Of a stretch of DNA of 64,000 bases, positions 53,521-62,704 are shown piece after piece. This DNA is from Symbiodinium natans (taxonomy: Eukaryota > Sar > Dinophyceae > Suessiales > Symbiodiniaceae), in the NCBI GenBank assembly GCA_905221605.1, contig CAJNDS010002145.1:252501-316500 (forward strand). Direction: 5' to 3'. Position numbers and translations under genes: made by a program. Every line of letters starts with the position of its first letter. Position 1 is the stretch's first letter. Under the pieces are notes generated by a model. It was given only the letters and a program-made list of their open reading frames with translations, was not told where the DNA came from and did not search any database.

Positions 53521-53757
53521 GGAGGGTTTAGGGTTCAGGGGGTTGGGTGTAGGGTTTAGGGTTCAGGGTTTAAGGTTTAGGCTTTAGGGTTAAGGGTTCA
53601 GGGTTTAGGGTTTAGGGTTTAAGGTTCAGGGTTTAAGGTTTAGGTCTCAGGGCTCTTGCAACTTCAGCAACCGGGAAATCAAACCTAAGCTTTTGACGGG
53701 TCCAAGAGCCGCGGCGGCCCGCGAAGGGGTTTAGGGTTTATGGTTCAGGGTTTTTAG
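53521..53757. repeat. TTTAGGG telomere-like tract
   Basis: GGGTTTAGGGTTCAGGGGGT, then TAGGGTTTAGGGTTCAGGG and many TTTAAGG/TTCAGGG variants to about 53657, a ~70 bp interruption, then GGGGTTTAGGGTTTATGG at about 53726-53757. About 20 recognisable heptamers, the best telomere-like tract in the window. Confidence 0.92.
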
Positions 53758-54174
53758 GGGCGCGTGACCCCCCACCGCGTTTGCGAAAGGCAGTTTCTGA
53801 CATGGCTGGCCGCCTGCACGCGACTGCCCCCCACCCCCCCCCACCCCGTTTCTGAAAAGCAGTTTCTGACATGGGCTGGCCGCCTGCACCCCCACCCCCC
53901 CCCCCCCCCCCACCCCCCCCCACCCCTTTTCTGAAAAGCAATTTCTGACATGGGCTGGCGACTGCCCCCCCCCCCCCCCACCCCGTTTCTGAAAAGCAGT
54001 TTCTGACATGGGCTGGCCGCCTGCACCCCCACCCCCCCCCACCCCGTTTTAAAGGCAGTTTCTGACATGGCTGGCCGCCTGCACGCGACTGCCCCCCCAC
54101 CCCCCCCCACCCCGTTTCTGAAAAGCAGCCGGTTTCCGTCCCCCGTTTTCGGAAAAGTTTCTGACATGGGCGCG

Positions 54175-54237
<63 letters not shown>

Positions 54238-54240
54238 ACC
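53758..54240. repeat. tandem repeat of GTTTCTGACATGGGCTGGCCGCCTGCAC with poly-C spacers
   Basis: Units contain CCCGTTTCTGAAAAGCAGTT, then TCTGACATGG(G)CTGGCCGCCT, then GCAC(GCGACTGCC), separated by C-runs of 8 to more than 50 (longest about 54178-54237). At least six units; spacing about 65-85 bp apart from the long C-run. Minus frames are polyglycine-rich artefacts. Confidence 0.92.
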
Positions 54241-54560
54241 CGGTTTCTGAAAAAGCAGTTTCTGATTCGCGTGGGTTTCAGACGCGCAGTTTCTGACTCG
54301 CAGTTTCTGATTCGCGTGGGTTTCTGATGCGCATGTTTGCAGTTTCTGATTCGCGGTGGTTTCTGATGCGCAGTTTCTGATTCGCGCTGGTTTCTGATGC
54401 GCAGTTTCTGATGCGCGGTGGTTTCTGATGCGCAGTTGCTGATGCGCGCAGTTTCTGATGCGCAGTTGCTGATGCGCGCCAGTTTCTGATGCGGAGTGTC
54501 AGATGCGTGGCTGGTTTCTGATGCGCAGTTTCTGATTCGCGGTCCAGTTTCTGATTTTCC
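54241..54560. repeat. GTTTCTGATGCGCA / GTTTCTGATTCGCG minisatellite
   Basis: At least 15 short units (about 14-22 bp) built on CAGTTTCTGATTCGCG and GGTTTCTGATGCGC. The core GTTTCTGA is the reverse complement of the TCAGAAAC core of the array at 53112-53520, so the two arrays face each other across the telomere-like and poly-C tracts. Confidence 0.93.
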
Positions 54561-54925
54561 TGTTGTTCGCACGCAGGGCGGAGAAATCTTCAACCCTCCG
54601 CGCAGGAAACAACTTTATGATGCTCTTCACTACAAGCTCCCAACTTAATCCAGGTACGCCTGTCGGAGGGGTGAGAGGCGAAAAATGCACTTGATACCCC
54701 GACCCTAATCACGACCTCCTCTCCTGTTCGGCAATTCCTCCCCCAACATATGGACCCGGGCCCCACGAGAGAAAGGGGGCTTTTCTCAGATGGAGTGACG
54801 GGAGACTCTGCAGATTATATGATTCTTGCAGGCAGTCACAACGCAAAACACCGTCGTAAGACTCTAAATCACCCTCGCAACACGGAGCCTCCCCCTTAGC
54901 CTCCTGTTTGGTGCTTGGCTGACTC
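54561..54925. other. no gene; unique sequence after the repeat block
   Basis: No sizeable frame. GC-rich patch at 54700-54780. Looks like single-copy or dispersed-repeat DNA; ends not defined. Confidence 0.4.
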
Positions 54926-54929
54926 GAGC

Positions 54930-55697
54930 TTACTCAGTACTCGCAGTCGGCGCATCGTTGTTCGCCGATTTGCCACTGGGGTTTGCCCTTCCGTCCTTCT
55001 TGTTTGTACTGTCTCCACTGCTCCTGGATTGTCGGCCGGCTCGTCCCGGCGGAGCCTTTTGTCGGTGGGATATACACCAAGTTTTGCGGAGTTGGACTTT
55101 ACGCTTAAGCTTTCGTTGTTTGTTCTCGCCGGTCCTCGGCCTCGGCCGACACGTAACTCCGAAGTGCTGAAAGCTCCCCGCTCCCCGAACTCCACCTCGG
55201 TGTATTCTTCTCTCCCCTCCGCTCCTCTCCGCTCCTCTCCCCTCTCCTCCTCCCTCACACCGCGCATGGTGCATCAGGCTGTCTTCAGTTGAGGCTGCAT
55301 CAAGCTGAGGAATGTCAGCGTATGGCCAGGCCCTGTACCCAAAGACACCTGTGCACTTCAGCGACAAAGTGCGGCCAACATGGGCCCATGCAAGTAAGAT
55401 AAGTAAGTGCTTCTGAGTGCGTGGCGAGAAACTTGGCGACTGCCTCGTCGGTGAGCTGGACATTCCCCTGTGTGGGTGTTGCCAACCGAGATCAACCAAG
55501 GCAACTGGCAATCTCTGCAAGCTGTAACATCTGTAATGAGCTCTGACATGCTCTGAAAACACAATCGCCTCTAGGTCCACTGACTCGACCTTCGCGAGGG
55601 CAGCGACAGGGACGCGGCATGCTTCCAGCTCGCTGTCTGTGAGCCCCTCGCAGGACATTGCAAAAGATTGCGAAGAAGACAGAACAGCGCAGTCCAA
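54930..55697 (-). CDS. 255-codon open frame, doubtful in its second half
   Basis: The second-longest non-repeat frame of the window. Residues 10-75 look protein-like (SCEGLTDSELEACRVPVAAL, then VDLEAIVFSEHVRAHYRCY). From about residue 150 the sequence is Gly/Arg/Ser/Lys-rich, where the DNA is a CTCCTCTCC pyrimidine tract, and a 125-codon plus frame with equally ordered composition overlaps (54915-55292). I take the 5' part (about 55690-55450) as the more likely coding portion. Confidence 0.33.
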   Translation of the reverse strand: MDCAVLSSSQSFAMSCEGLTDSELEACRVPVAALAKVESVDLEAIVFSEHVRAHYRCYSLQRLPVALVDLGWQHPHRGMSSSPTRQSPSFSPRTQKHLLILLAWAHVGRTLSLKCTGVFGYRAWPYADIPQLDAASTEDSLMHHARCEGGGEGRGAERSGGERRIHRGGVRGAGSFQHFGVTCRPRPRTGENKQRKLKRKVQLRKTWCISHRQKAPPGRAGRQSRSSGDSTNKKDGRANPSGKSANNDAPTASTE

Positions 55698-55742
55698 CGG
55701 GCTAAAAGAATGCTAAAAGATGCCTGATGCCGCGCGTCAAGC

Positions 55743-56180
55743 TTGGAAGAATGGCCGGTCAGTATCGCCGCCGGCCTTGTGAACAGATGTCTGCAGGCGA
55801 CCAAGTGGCATCGGATTCTGGCGAGATATGCAGACTATAAGAATGCAAGGCATATTGCAAAAATGCCTGACTGCAATGACACAAGGTCATCATTCTACAC
55901 GCGGTTTAGACATGTTTCCACTCTCCATTTTGGAGCTGGTGATTCCTTAAAAAATGTACTGTATCGGACCTTGATCTGCAGCTCGAGTTCATCTCACGCT
56001 TCCCTCTCTCTTTCCCTTCCCCTTCTCCCTCTCTGTTTCCCCTCCTTCCCACTCTTCCCCTTACCTGCTCTCTTGCAGGGCGTGCCTTTTTACCGCTGTG
56101 TCTTTGCAGCTGTTGTTGAGTCTCTCTTAAGGTCATTCGTGACATTCTCTGGACTCCAATGGCATGCGTTTCATGCGACG
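55743..56180 (+). CDS. candidate exon pair around a strong polypyrimidine tract, unknown protein
   Basis: The plus frame from 55743 reads EEWPVSIAAGLVNRCLQATK, then WHRILARYADYKNARHI, to about 55950. A long C/T tract (56003-56077) ending CTGCTCTCTTGCAG is the best acceptor in the window. The following exon (56079 to about 56180) reads GVPFYRCVFAAVVESLLRSF, then VTFSGLQWHAFHAT, with a donor at GCGACGGTATTG. A minus-strand Arg/Glu-rich frame overlaps only the pyrimidine tract. Confidence 0.45.
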
Positions 56181-56514
56181 GTATTGCCGCTAATAGTGTG
56201 GTCGCAAAGCGTGATACTCTTGCTGCGTCTGAAAGAAAAAGGTATACTGCAATGACAATGACAAACGCTCATTGTTTAGTTCCGGGCCTTGGCAACAACT
56301 TCTGGCTCTCACAAACCTGCATGGATCCAAGCTGTCTCTCGGCGTTGCTCGCACTTCAAGGCCTGCAGGTACATGATCGACGTGGAGTCCTGCCAATGGG
56401 CAATGACCAGTTCATCCTATTACTGCAAGCGGGTAAACATGTGTTTAGGCACAGGTCCTTCAGGCTACGTAGTGAAGCAGCAGAAGCTGGCCTCTTGACG
56501 AACTGACTGTCAGT

Positions 56515-56826
56515 TTGTTGATGGTGATACATACTGGATACATGCTGCAACAATTCGCTTCTGTAGAAGCATGCAAGCATGTTGGTACCCTTTTTGAGAC
56601 TTCGCCTTTTGAGCACCGGAGTGAGTGTTGGCAATGTGGGCTTGATGTCCTTGGGCGGACTGTACCTTCAAAGTATGGCGAAAGCTCGCTTAACCCCTGT
56701 CGTATGCTGTCGGCTTGCGTGATTGTGCGTTCTGCTGGCACCTGCTCTCGCGTGGACTTCTGGAACTTCGTGCACTTTGTTCCAGGTGCACCTGGCCAGT
56801 ACAGTGCTCAGTACAAAGCACAATGA
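56515..56826 (+). CDS. candidate coding segment, unknown protein
   Basis: The plus frame (103 codons) reads EACKHVGTLFETSPFEHRSE, then CWQCGLDVLGRTVPSKYGES, then VDFWNFVHFVPGAPGQY, to a TGA. It could continue the plus-strand candidate at 55.7-56.2 kb. A minus frame at 56668-56964 overlaps part of it and also looks protein-like, so strand is unresolved at the 3' end. Confidence 0.35.
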   Translation: MLMVIHTGYMLQQFASVEACKHVGTLFETSPFEHRSECWQCGLDVLGRTVPSKYGESSLNPCRMLSACVIVRSAGTCSRVDFWNFVHFVPGAPGQYSAQYKAQ

Positions 56827-56839
56827 GAGGGAACAGCCT

Positions 56840-57336
56840 TTGAACCCTTTGAGTTGTAGAAAAGAATGTTGAACAGCTTCCCATGGTCGATTGAAATGAG
56901 GTGCACCTTCAACTCGCCGCTTTGCAAGCCTCAGCTTCCGAGTTTCGGGTGACAGCGAAAGCATGCTAAGATATGCTAAGATATGCTAAGGCATGGCACC
57001 GCTTGTGCAAAGCTCCGCACTCGTGGAGGAACGAGCTGTGCGGCCTAAATCCCGAAGAGTGCGGCCAAGCACATCATAATATGAAAGGGGCCTTGATCCG
57101 GAGTCGCCCCGAGTTCCGCCTTGGCCTTCCTGTTGGTCAGGACGTTGACAGTCGAACATCCGAAAGCACTCCGAAGCTTTCATCCGGCCTGTCTTCGTAG
57201 CCCATGCTTCCCAGACCGAGGTCCCCCCAGCCTTTGCTTCAAGCAGTTCCGCACTCAGAATCCACTCTCCGTTAAACCCCGCATGGACGCTTCCTAGAAC
57301 AACTATAGAACATCTGCAAGATTCAAGATGCTGCAA
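56840..57336 (-). CDS. candidate coding segments, unknown protein
   Basis: The minus frame at 57336-56986 reads CSIVVLGSVHAGFNGEWILS, AELLEAKAGGTSVWEAWATK and KASECFRMFDCQR, then a Gly/Arg/Ser-rich part to a stop. A second minus frame at 56964-56840 reads SLSPETRKLRLAKRRVEGAP. Between them AAGATATGCTAAG is repeated (56965-56992). No family recognised. Confidence 0.4.
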
Positions 57337-57339
57337 GGA

Positions 57340-57608
57340 TGCTTTGGATGTTTCCGTCCTTCAGCAAGTGGGATGGCTTCGTCATGGCCTGCGTAAGAAT
57401 AGTACCAGTGTAGTACATTGAAGCCGCACTGCGATACATGTGGAGGCAAAGCCTTTGCCGGACACTGGCTAGCTCGTCAGCCCACAGAGTGAACTTGAGA
57501 CTGTGGCTACGAAAGCTAGATGCACTTTTGGCTGCGTTCTAACAAGTATGGCCTTTTGGGGGGAAGAGGGTGGGGGCAGCCGAGGCCCCCCCCCGCTTTC
57601 GCAGCGTG
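57340..57608. other. non-coding; short poly-G/poly-C patches
   Basis: No notable frames. TTTTGGGGGGAAGAGGGTGG and CCGAGGCCCCCCCCCGC lie at 57553-57596. Confidence 0.4.
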
Positions 57609-57699
57609 TTAACTAGTTAACAAGCTGATTTCTAAAAGAGATTGGTAAACGACAACTCGCAAAGCACGCACCTCTCTGATTCCATGGGATCTCTTTCGG

Positions 57700-58100
57700 T
57701 GCGATGGTCGGCTGTGAAGGGTCAGTGTGCTCGCCTGCAACCCCGATACAGTCGTTTGCGGCACTGATAAGTGACTCACGTGGCCTCCTGCTGCATTTCT
57801 GACGCCTTTCGCGGCAGTGACTTTGATTGGCTTCCTTTGCCCGAGAGTGGCCTGCATTCCCAGCAGCAAAGCAAGCCCATGATGGTAAAGCCTCGCAAGC
57901 TCGGCGACTGCAACTTGCCTGCGGATCATCATGTGCCGAATCCTCTTGCAAGCAGAGCCGGGATCCGTCACAATATCCGACATCTCCTGCCCAAACTCCC
58001 ATGGAATGTGCTCCAGTATTTGACTCGACGAAATGTCCTGCCACTTCTGCAACCGCTGGGCAGACTTCGCACTTCCCATGTGATGGCTGTCCGAGGGCAC
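57700..58100 (-). CDS. candidate coding exon, unknown protein
   Basis: An acceptor-like GCAAACTTTAG precedes 58100. The minus frame reads SAQRLQKWQDISSSQILEHI, PWEFGQEMSDIVTDPGSACK, RIRHMMIRRQVAVAELARLY and LLGMQATLGQRKPIKVTAAK; the tail beyond about 57740 is Ser/Arg/His-rich and may be intron. Two other frames are open here (187 codons minus, 153 plus), but this one has by far the most protein-like composition. No family recognised. Confidence 0.48.
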
Positions 58101-58666
58101 CTAAAGTTTGCAAAGTACCGCTCATGCACACATCATTGGCGCGTGAGTACCGCGACTCACGACTATACCACCGCACGGTATCATCAGCACGCTGGCCTTG
58201 AAAGTAGAATCGTTGCGCGAGCCGACATGTGACTTGCCGGAAGAGCAGACGATGACATGCTTATTGGATGGAGGGCAAGTTATTCTGGACAATCCTGGCA
58301 AACACAGATGCATGGCTGCATACCGACCTTCCACATGCCTGAGTTGCGGAACACACCCGACTCCAGACGAGACTTGCTGAGCAACTAGAGTTCTGGCAGG
58401 TGCCCTGACAAAATCATGATACGTGTAGTAAAGGAGACATGTCAGGACAAGGCACGAAAGCATTGGCATTGCCGGATCGTGGACACCGGTTGCCTCTGCT
58501 CCTGCATGTTGACATCAGGCTACAGCTACAATAGGCTACAAGGATCTGCTGGTCCTACAGTACATGTACAGTGAGTGTATGTTACTGCGGAAATGCGCGC
58601 GGCTCGATTTTATGACCTTCTGGCTTCACTGCGAGTTGCTGTGGTATCCGGTGGTACTATGGGCAT

Positions 58667-60604
58667 CTATGGGCTAGTCACGTCCGTTGGCCGGCAGGTT
58701 GGAAAATGAAACGAGCGACGCTGACCGATTTCCGCCGCACTCCAGCCAAAGTTGGAGTGAGAAAGCAAAAGCGCTTGTGTCTCGAATGCCAAGATCCACC
58801 ACACAGCCCAGGACTGGTAAATAGCAGTTACATCTGGTGACGATCTGTCGATGTGCGTAGGCCTCTGCTCAACATACATGATCTTGCCCAATGTGTGCAA
58901 ATGTAAGACGCTTGGATAATCACGCACTTTGAGAGTATCAGCAGCCAGTAGCCAAACTGTGTCTCCGGGGAGTCCCATGTGCGATTCGACGGCTGCGGCA
59001 CAAGACAACGCTAGCTCGATTTCCTGGAGGGAATGTCTTGCAGGATCCGACCATGTGGTTTCATTCCCTGCGCGGAAATGTATTCCAATGAGCTGCCGGC
59101 CATCAAGCCTGTGCATGAAGTCCTTGACGATTGCTCCAGGTGATTGTGCCAGCGTAAACAGGTGCAGAAACAAACCCGACAGCAACCCTGCACGGGCAAA
59201 CGTTCTGGAGCTGTCATGCTGCAACAGAACACGAAAGAGTCTCACGTTTGAGACTACGCAAAGTACATTGGAGTCATCCTCGAAGAAGCGCAACACATCT
59301 TGAACAAAAGTTTCTGGGTCCTCTGCCGATGTCCATCGATATGTTACGCAAGATGTCGTGACGACAGGCCAGGGTTGCCTGGCAGACAGCACACTGGTCA
59401 AGGGTATGGGGGCACGCATGTCAATGTAGAATGCGCGCTTGGACAGCACAGCGGCGAGAAAGGCTGATAGCAGTCCGAACAATCGGTCTCCATGTCCACC
59501 GCAGAATGATGTGTGTAAGCATACATACACCAGAACTTTGCCGTCGCGGGCATGGGAATTTTGAAGGCTGCTTGCATCAAAGGCGGGCGTGACGGGAGCA
59601 ACGGAAAATCCGTCGGGAACCGCCGCTTGTGGATGTGGACTTTCAATCAGGTCCTTGACTTGCTGCAGCTGCACAGCGGATGGAAGTGTGTAGGAAACCA
59701 GTCGGACTGATGACGCCGGCAGTACGACCGACGTGGGTTCAAAGGCATAGGGGAACTTGCGCCAAATGCTTGCACAATCGTCTTTACCTACAGTTATGAT
59801 GTCAATCTTGGGAAATGACACCGGGCCACAACCATGAACTAGGATAGCCGCACGAGGCATGTCCACAATGCGTGGAACAGGAACATCCTTGACCTGTGCA
59901 GCAACTGACTGCACTTCCTGAACGATATGTACGGGCTCGCCTAATACGGACCGCAAGATGAAGGTTAGTGTCTGAAACTCACCAGCAGTTGCAGTTAAGG
60001 ACATTGCAATCGATTCTACCCACTGACGCATTGCAAAAAAACCACCCGATCGTACTGCCACGTCCACTGCAATGGCTGTGCCGACTGTACTTTTCCAAAA
60101 CAAAGGCATACATGGCGTCCAAGCAGGTACTCCCTCACGCAGCTGGCCCAGACGGTTCATCACAGCTTCCAGGTCACGCCTGAAAACCCGAGCTATCTGG
60201 GCAGATCTTGATGCCTCTGATGCCCAGCACAGCTGGCACGAAATGTCTTGGAGACCAAATCTTAAAACCTCCAGCCCGCCAATTGCCAGCACTCGTGCCT
60301 CGTTAAATGCACGTCTCAAGTACTCTATAGATTCCCCAGCCGCCGTGCAGTGTGCTCGCGTTGATATCGTTGATTTGTCTTCGTGCAATGAATCCATCTG
60401 ATCCGCAGCATCATTCAAAGCTCTCTTGCGGTACGCCAGAACCTTTTCCACATGCTCTCTGAGCTCTACAAGTTCATCGCCGCAACAGAAGAGGCTTTGA
60501 TTGACATGCGGCAAACAACCGAAGTGCCAATCACCTGCCAAGTAGTGTGATGTGGCTTGCGAGCACCACGGCAGCCACTGCGTAAAGCCGTGGAGGTCAT
60601 TCAT
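58667..60604 (-). CDS. fucosyltransferase-superfamily-like glycosyltransferase, intronless, 645 aa
   Basis: The longest ORF of the window: ATG at 60604, TAG at 58667, with an in-frame TGA nine bases upstream of the ATG supporting this start. Residues 1-340 are helical and Cys/Ala-rich and match nothing I know. Residues about 355-640 carry motifs like those of the plant xyloglucan/NodZ/O-fucosyltransferase superfamily: GGHGDRLFGLLSAFLAAVLS (369-388; compare the GxGNR-type nucleotide-sugar loop), IGIHFRAGN (506-514; HxR-type motif), LLAADT (552-557) and WWILAFETQALLLSHSNFGW (602-621; compare the conserved C-terminal acceptor-side motif). I infer transfer of a sugar, perhaps fucose from GDP-fucose, in the secretory pathway, although no N-terminal signal anchor is obvious. 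Coding status: very likely. Family: moderate. Substrate: unknown. The absence of introns contrasts with the exon-rich surroundings and suggests origin by retroposition. Confidence 0.85.
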   Translation of the reverse strand: MNDLHGFTQWLPWCSQATSHYLAGDWHFGCLPHVNQSLFCCGDELVELREHVEKVLAYRKRALNDAADQMDSLHEDKSTISTRAHCTAAGESIEYLRRAFNEARVLAIGGLEVLRFGLQDISCQLCWASEASRSAQIARVFRRDLEAVMNRLGQLREGVPAWTPCMPLFWKSTVGTAIAVDVAVRSGGFFAMRQWVESIAMSLTATAGEFQTLTFILRSVLGEPVHIVQEVQSVAAQVKDVPVPRIVDMPRAAILVHGCGPVSFPKIDIITVGKDDCASIWRKFPYAFEPTSVVLPASSVRLVSYTLPSAVQLQQVKDLIESPHPQAAVPDGFSVAPVTPAFDASSLQNSHARDGKVLVYVCLHTSFCGGHGDRLFGLLSAFLAAVLSKRAFYIDMRAPIPLTSVLSARQPWPVVTTSCVTYRWTSAEDPETFVQDVLRFFEDDSNVLCVVSNVRLFRVLLQHDSSRTFARAGLLSGLFLHLFTLAQSPGAIVKDFMHRLDGRQLIGIHFRAGNETTWSDPARHSLQEIELALSCAAAVESHMGLPGDTVWLLAADTLKVRDYPSVLHLHTLGKIMYVEQRPTHIDRSSPDVTAIYQSWAVWWILAFETQALLLSHSNFGWSAAEIGQRRSFHFPTCRPTDVTSP

Positions 60605-60920
60605 TGTGCATAATCATTTTCAGACTGCTGAGCCAGCACGACCTGCACCGTTGCACCTGCCAGGACCTCTTAACTTTCAAGCCTGTCTTCAGCTGGTCTA
60701 ACTGCGCGTGGCCATGTTTGGCTGTGCTTCACATTGAAATGTCGACAAAAACCCCGTCAAGCACCCATGCAAGGAGTCCTGGCTGCCCGGGTCTTCCAGT
60801 CTATTGCGCCCTGCCCCGCAAACAGAAAAAAGGACAAGTCATGACAAAGTGCATGATGTTTCGCAGGGAAAAGCGCGCAGAGTTCGTCTTCAACGCGTAT
60901 CACGACTTTTTTGCTCGAGC
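60605..60920. other. 5' flank of the glycosyltransferase ORF
   Basis: No TATA-like box is obvious. The bases complementary to TGGCTCA (plus strand TGAGCCA, 60629-60635) lie about 25 nt upstream of the ATG. A minus frame through 60757-61035 contains KKVVIRVEDELCALFPAKHH and could be an upstream exon, but no splice pair connects it. Confidence 0.35.
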
Positions 60921-60984
60921 TGGATGACCCATACCGGCGGGTGGTGGGTACCTGCACCCGACCCAGCCTCTCTTGTCCGCAAAG

Positions 60985-61200
60985 CACCCCTGCCCCTACC
61001 CCACACAACTTCCCCCAACTACACCTGCCCCTCACTGCCCCGTCACTGCCCCCTACTACCCCCGTTCTGCCCCCTACAACCCCCTACTACCCATCTATTA
61101 CCCCCTACTGCCCCCTACTTCCCCCAACTAACCCCTACTACCCCCTCCCTCCTTACCCCCTTCCCGACCCTCCTGCCCTACCCCCCCTCTTTGCACTCAT
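60985..61200. repeat. CCCCCTACTA / CCCCTACC minisatellite
   Basis: C-rich units such as CCCCCTACTACCCCCGTTCT, CCCCCTACAACCCCCTACTA and CCCCCTACTGCCCCCTACTT, about 10-12 bp, for about 200 bp. Pro/Thr/Leu-rich plus frames are artefacts. Confidence 0.88.
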
Positions 61201-61209
61201 GCCATGACA

Positions 61210-61620
61210 CGGGCGAGCTTCCTTCAGTGTGCTGCGCCTCCTGCCTGCTGCCTGTTTGCTTGCCTTGCTGCTCTGCGCCTGGAGCCTGGCGGCTTTTACA
61301 AGGTCGGCGGAAGCGGCCTTGGCCCTTAGTTAATATCGTATATCATGATGTGTGAATGCGGTCAATGCATTCTCTATACTCTCCTTCTGGCAGCCCGCGT
61401 GGTTGACAAGCATCAGACAATCGCTCTGTTCTTCAGTAGATGCAAGGTTGGAGCTGTCGGCTGCACTTCCGATATCTTCCGATAAGAGGGATTTCAGCAG
61501 TTAGTGGATGGTAGTAGTTGATCGGAAGACGCATTTTGGCACTGCAGCACTGCGCTTCATTGTTCTAGGCTGATTCTGTCAAGCTTGGGTCCCACAAACC
61601 CAGGAAATTCAGGGAACATC
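61210..61620. other. no gene seen
   Basis: Unique-looking sequence without sizeable frames or repeats. Confidence 0.4.
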
Positions 61621-61624
61621 AAAG

Positions 61625-61855
61625 TTGCAGAGGACGCGCACTAGATTGTCAAATTTTGAAGAACGATGCAGGATGCGGCACAAGCGATACAAGCACGAGT
61701 GTTCAAACATCATCCCCACAATCACTGCACGGTACATCGCGCTGCGCTGGCCTTTAGCGCTGCTTGCGGCGCAAATTCGACCAACTCCTCTGAATGTCTG
61801 GAGACTTGATGATACCTTGCTGTGCGTGGCACTGCAAGAAGCCGCTTTCACATAA
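61625..61855 (+). CDS. candidate coding segment, unknown protein
   Basis: The plus frame reads NFEERCRMRHKRYKHECSNI, ARYIALRWPLALLAAQIRPT and WRLDDTLLCVALQEAAFT, then TAA. A minus frame (61609-61920) covers the same bases with Ser/Cys-rich composition. No domain recognised. Confidence 0.33.
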   Translation: MQRTRTRLSNFEERCRMRHKRYKHECSNIIPTITARYIALRWPLALLAAQIRPTPLNVWRLDDTLLCVALQEAAFT

Positions 61856-62159
61856 TCTGACGACATGATGCTGCAATTGTCTTGGTTCTTGAATGTTGCT
61901 GACGCATTTGACGCACACAAGCCAGGCGGGTCTGCAGCTTGGCGTCAAAGGCTTGAGGGCAAGGCCGTTAATTATTTTGATACTAATCATACTCATTTCT
62001 GTTTATGAATCACTATTATTTGGTGTGGCATGCTTATGGCACTTCGAGGTTTGGTCGCACTCGTGTGAAGAAAAAAAGCACTGCCGGTATCTAAATCACG
62101 CCGTACCCCACACAGATGCGACCAAAGCGAGTTTACATGGGCCCACGAGCTCACGGGCC

Positions 62160-62700
62160 TCCACTTACTGGTTCCTGTGGAGGGGAGTACAATCAGCTTT
62201 AGAAAACATGCGCTTCAGAATAGATTGAATGAATACGTCCGCAAATATCTAATGCTCATGCCGCTCAAATTTTCACTTGTCTTGTCGTTGGAGGGGACAC
62301 ACGGCTTAAGACCAGACACTTAGACTAAGCTCTGGAGAATATAGGAGACGTCTGCAGATGTAATACCCATCCCCCCCCCCGCCTGGAACGAAGAAACATC
62401 TACCTGTTCGCGATATGGAACAAATTTTCTGCTGCCCATGGGGCGCACAACCAGATTAAGAAAAGATACTCTCCAGAATAAGATACGTCTGTCTGCACTT
62501 GCAATACTCATGCCCGCTCTCAATTTGTTCATGTTTTAGCTTTTGACCTTGGAGGGGACACAGAGCGTAAGACAAGACACTGAAAGTAAGAAAAGGCGCA
62601 TTTCAGAACAAGATACGTCTTCGGACGTAATACTCACGCCCCCTCGCCGAAAAGACAGGTTACCATGGTCTTCTCACTGCAAGGGGCGCGGTTTGCGACC
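62160..62700. repeat. diverged long-period repeat (GGAGGGGACACA / GATACGTCT / AATACTCATGCC)
   Basis: Shared elements recur in order: TTGGAGGGGACACACGGCTTAAGACCAGACAC (62288) and TTGGAGGGGACACAGAGCGTAAGACAAGACAC (62550); ATAGGAGACGTCTGCAGATGTAATACCCA (62341), AAGATACGTCTGTCTGCACTTGCAATACTCA (62480) and AAGATACGTCTTCGGACGTAATACTCA (62610). Spacing is about 130-260 bp. A weaker relative (GAATACGTCCGCAAATATCT) lies near 62229. No coding frame. Confidence 0.75.
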
Positions 62701-62704
62701 AGAC

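Noticed and set aside
53731..54593. A 279-codon minus ORF rich in Gly, Arg, Asn and Ser
   Set aside because: It translates poly-C runs and GTTTCTGATGCGC minisatellites.
54896..55292. Opposing 123- and 125-codon ORFs
   Set aside because: Both depend on the CTCCTCTCC tract; neither has a domain, and the overlap on opposite strands indicates chance openness.
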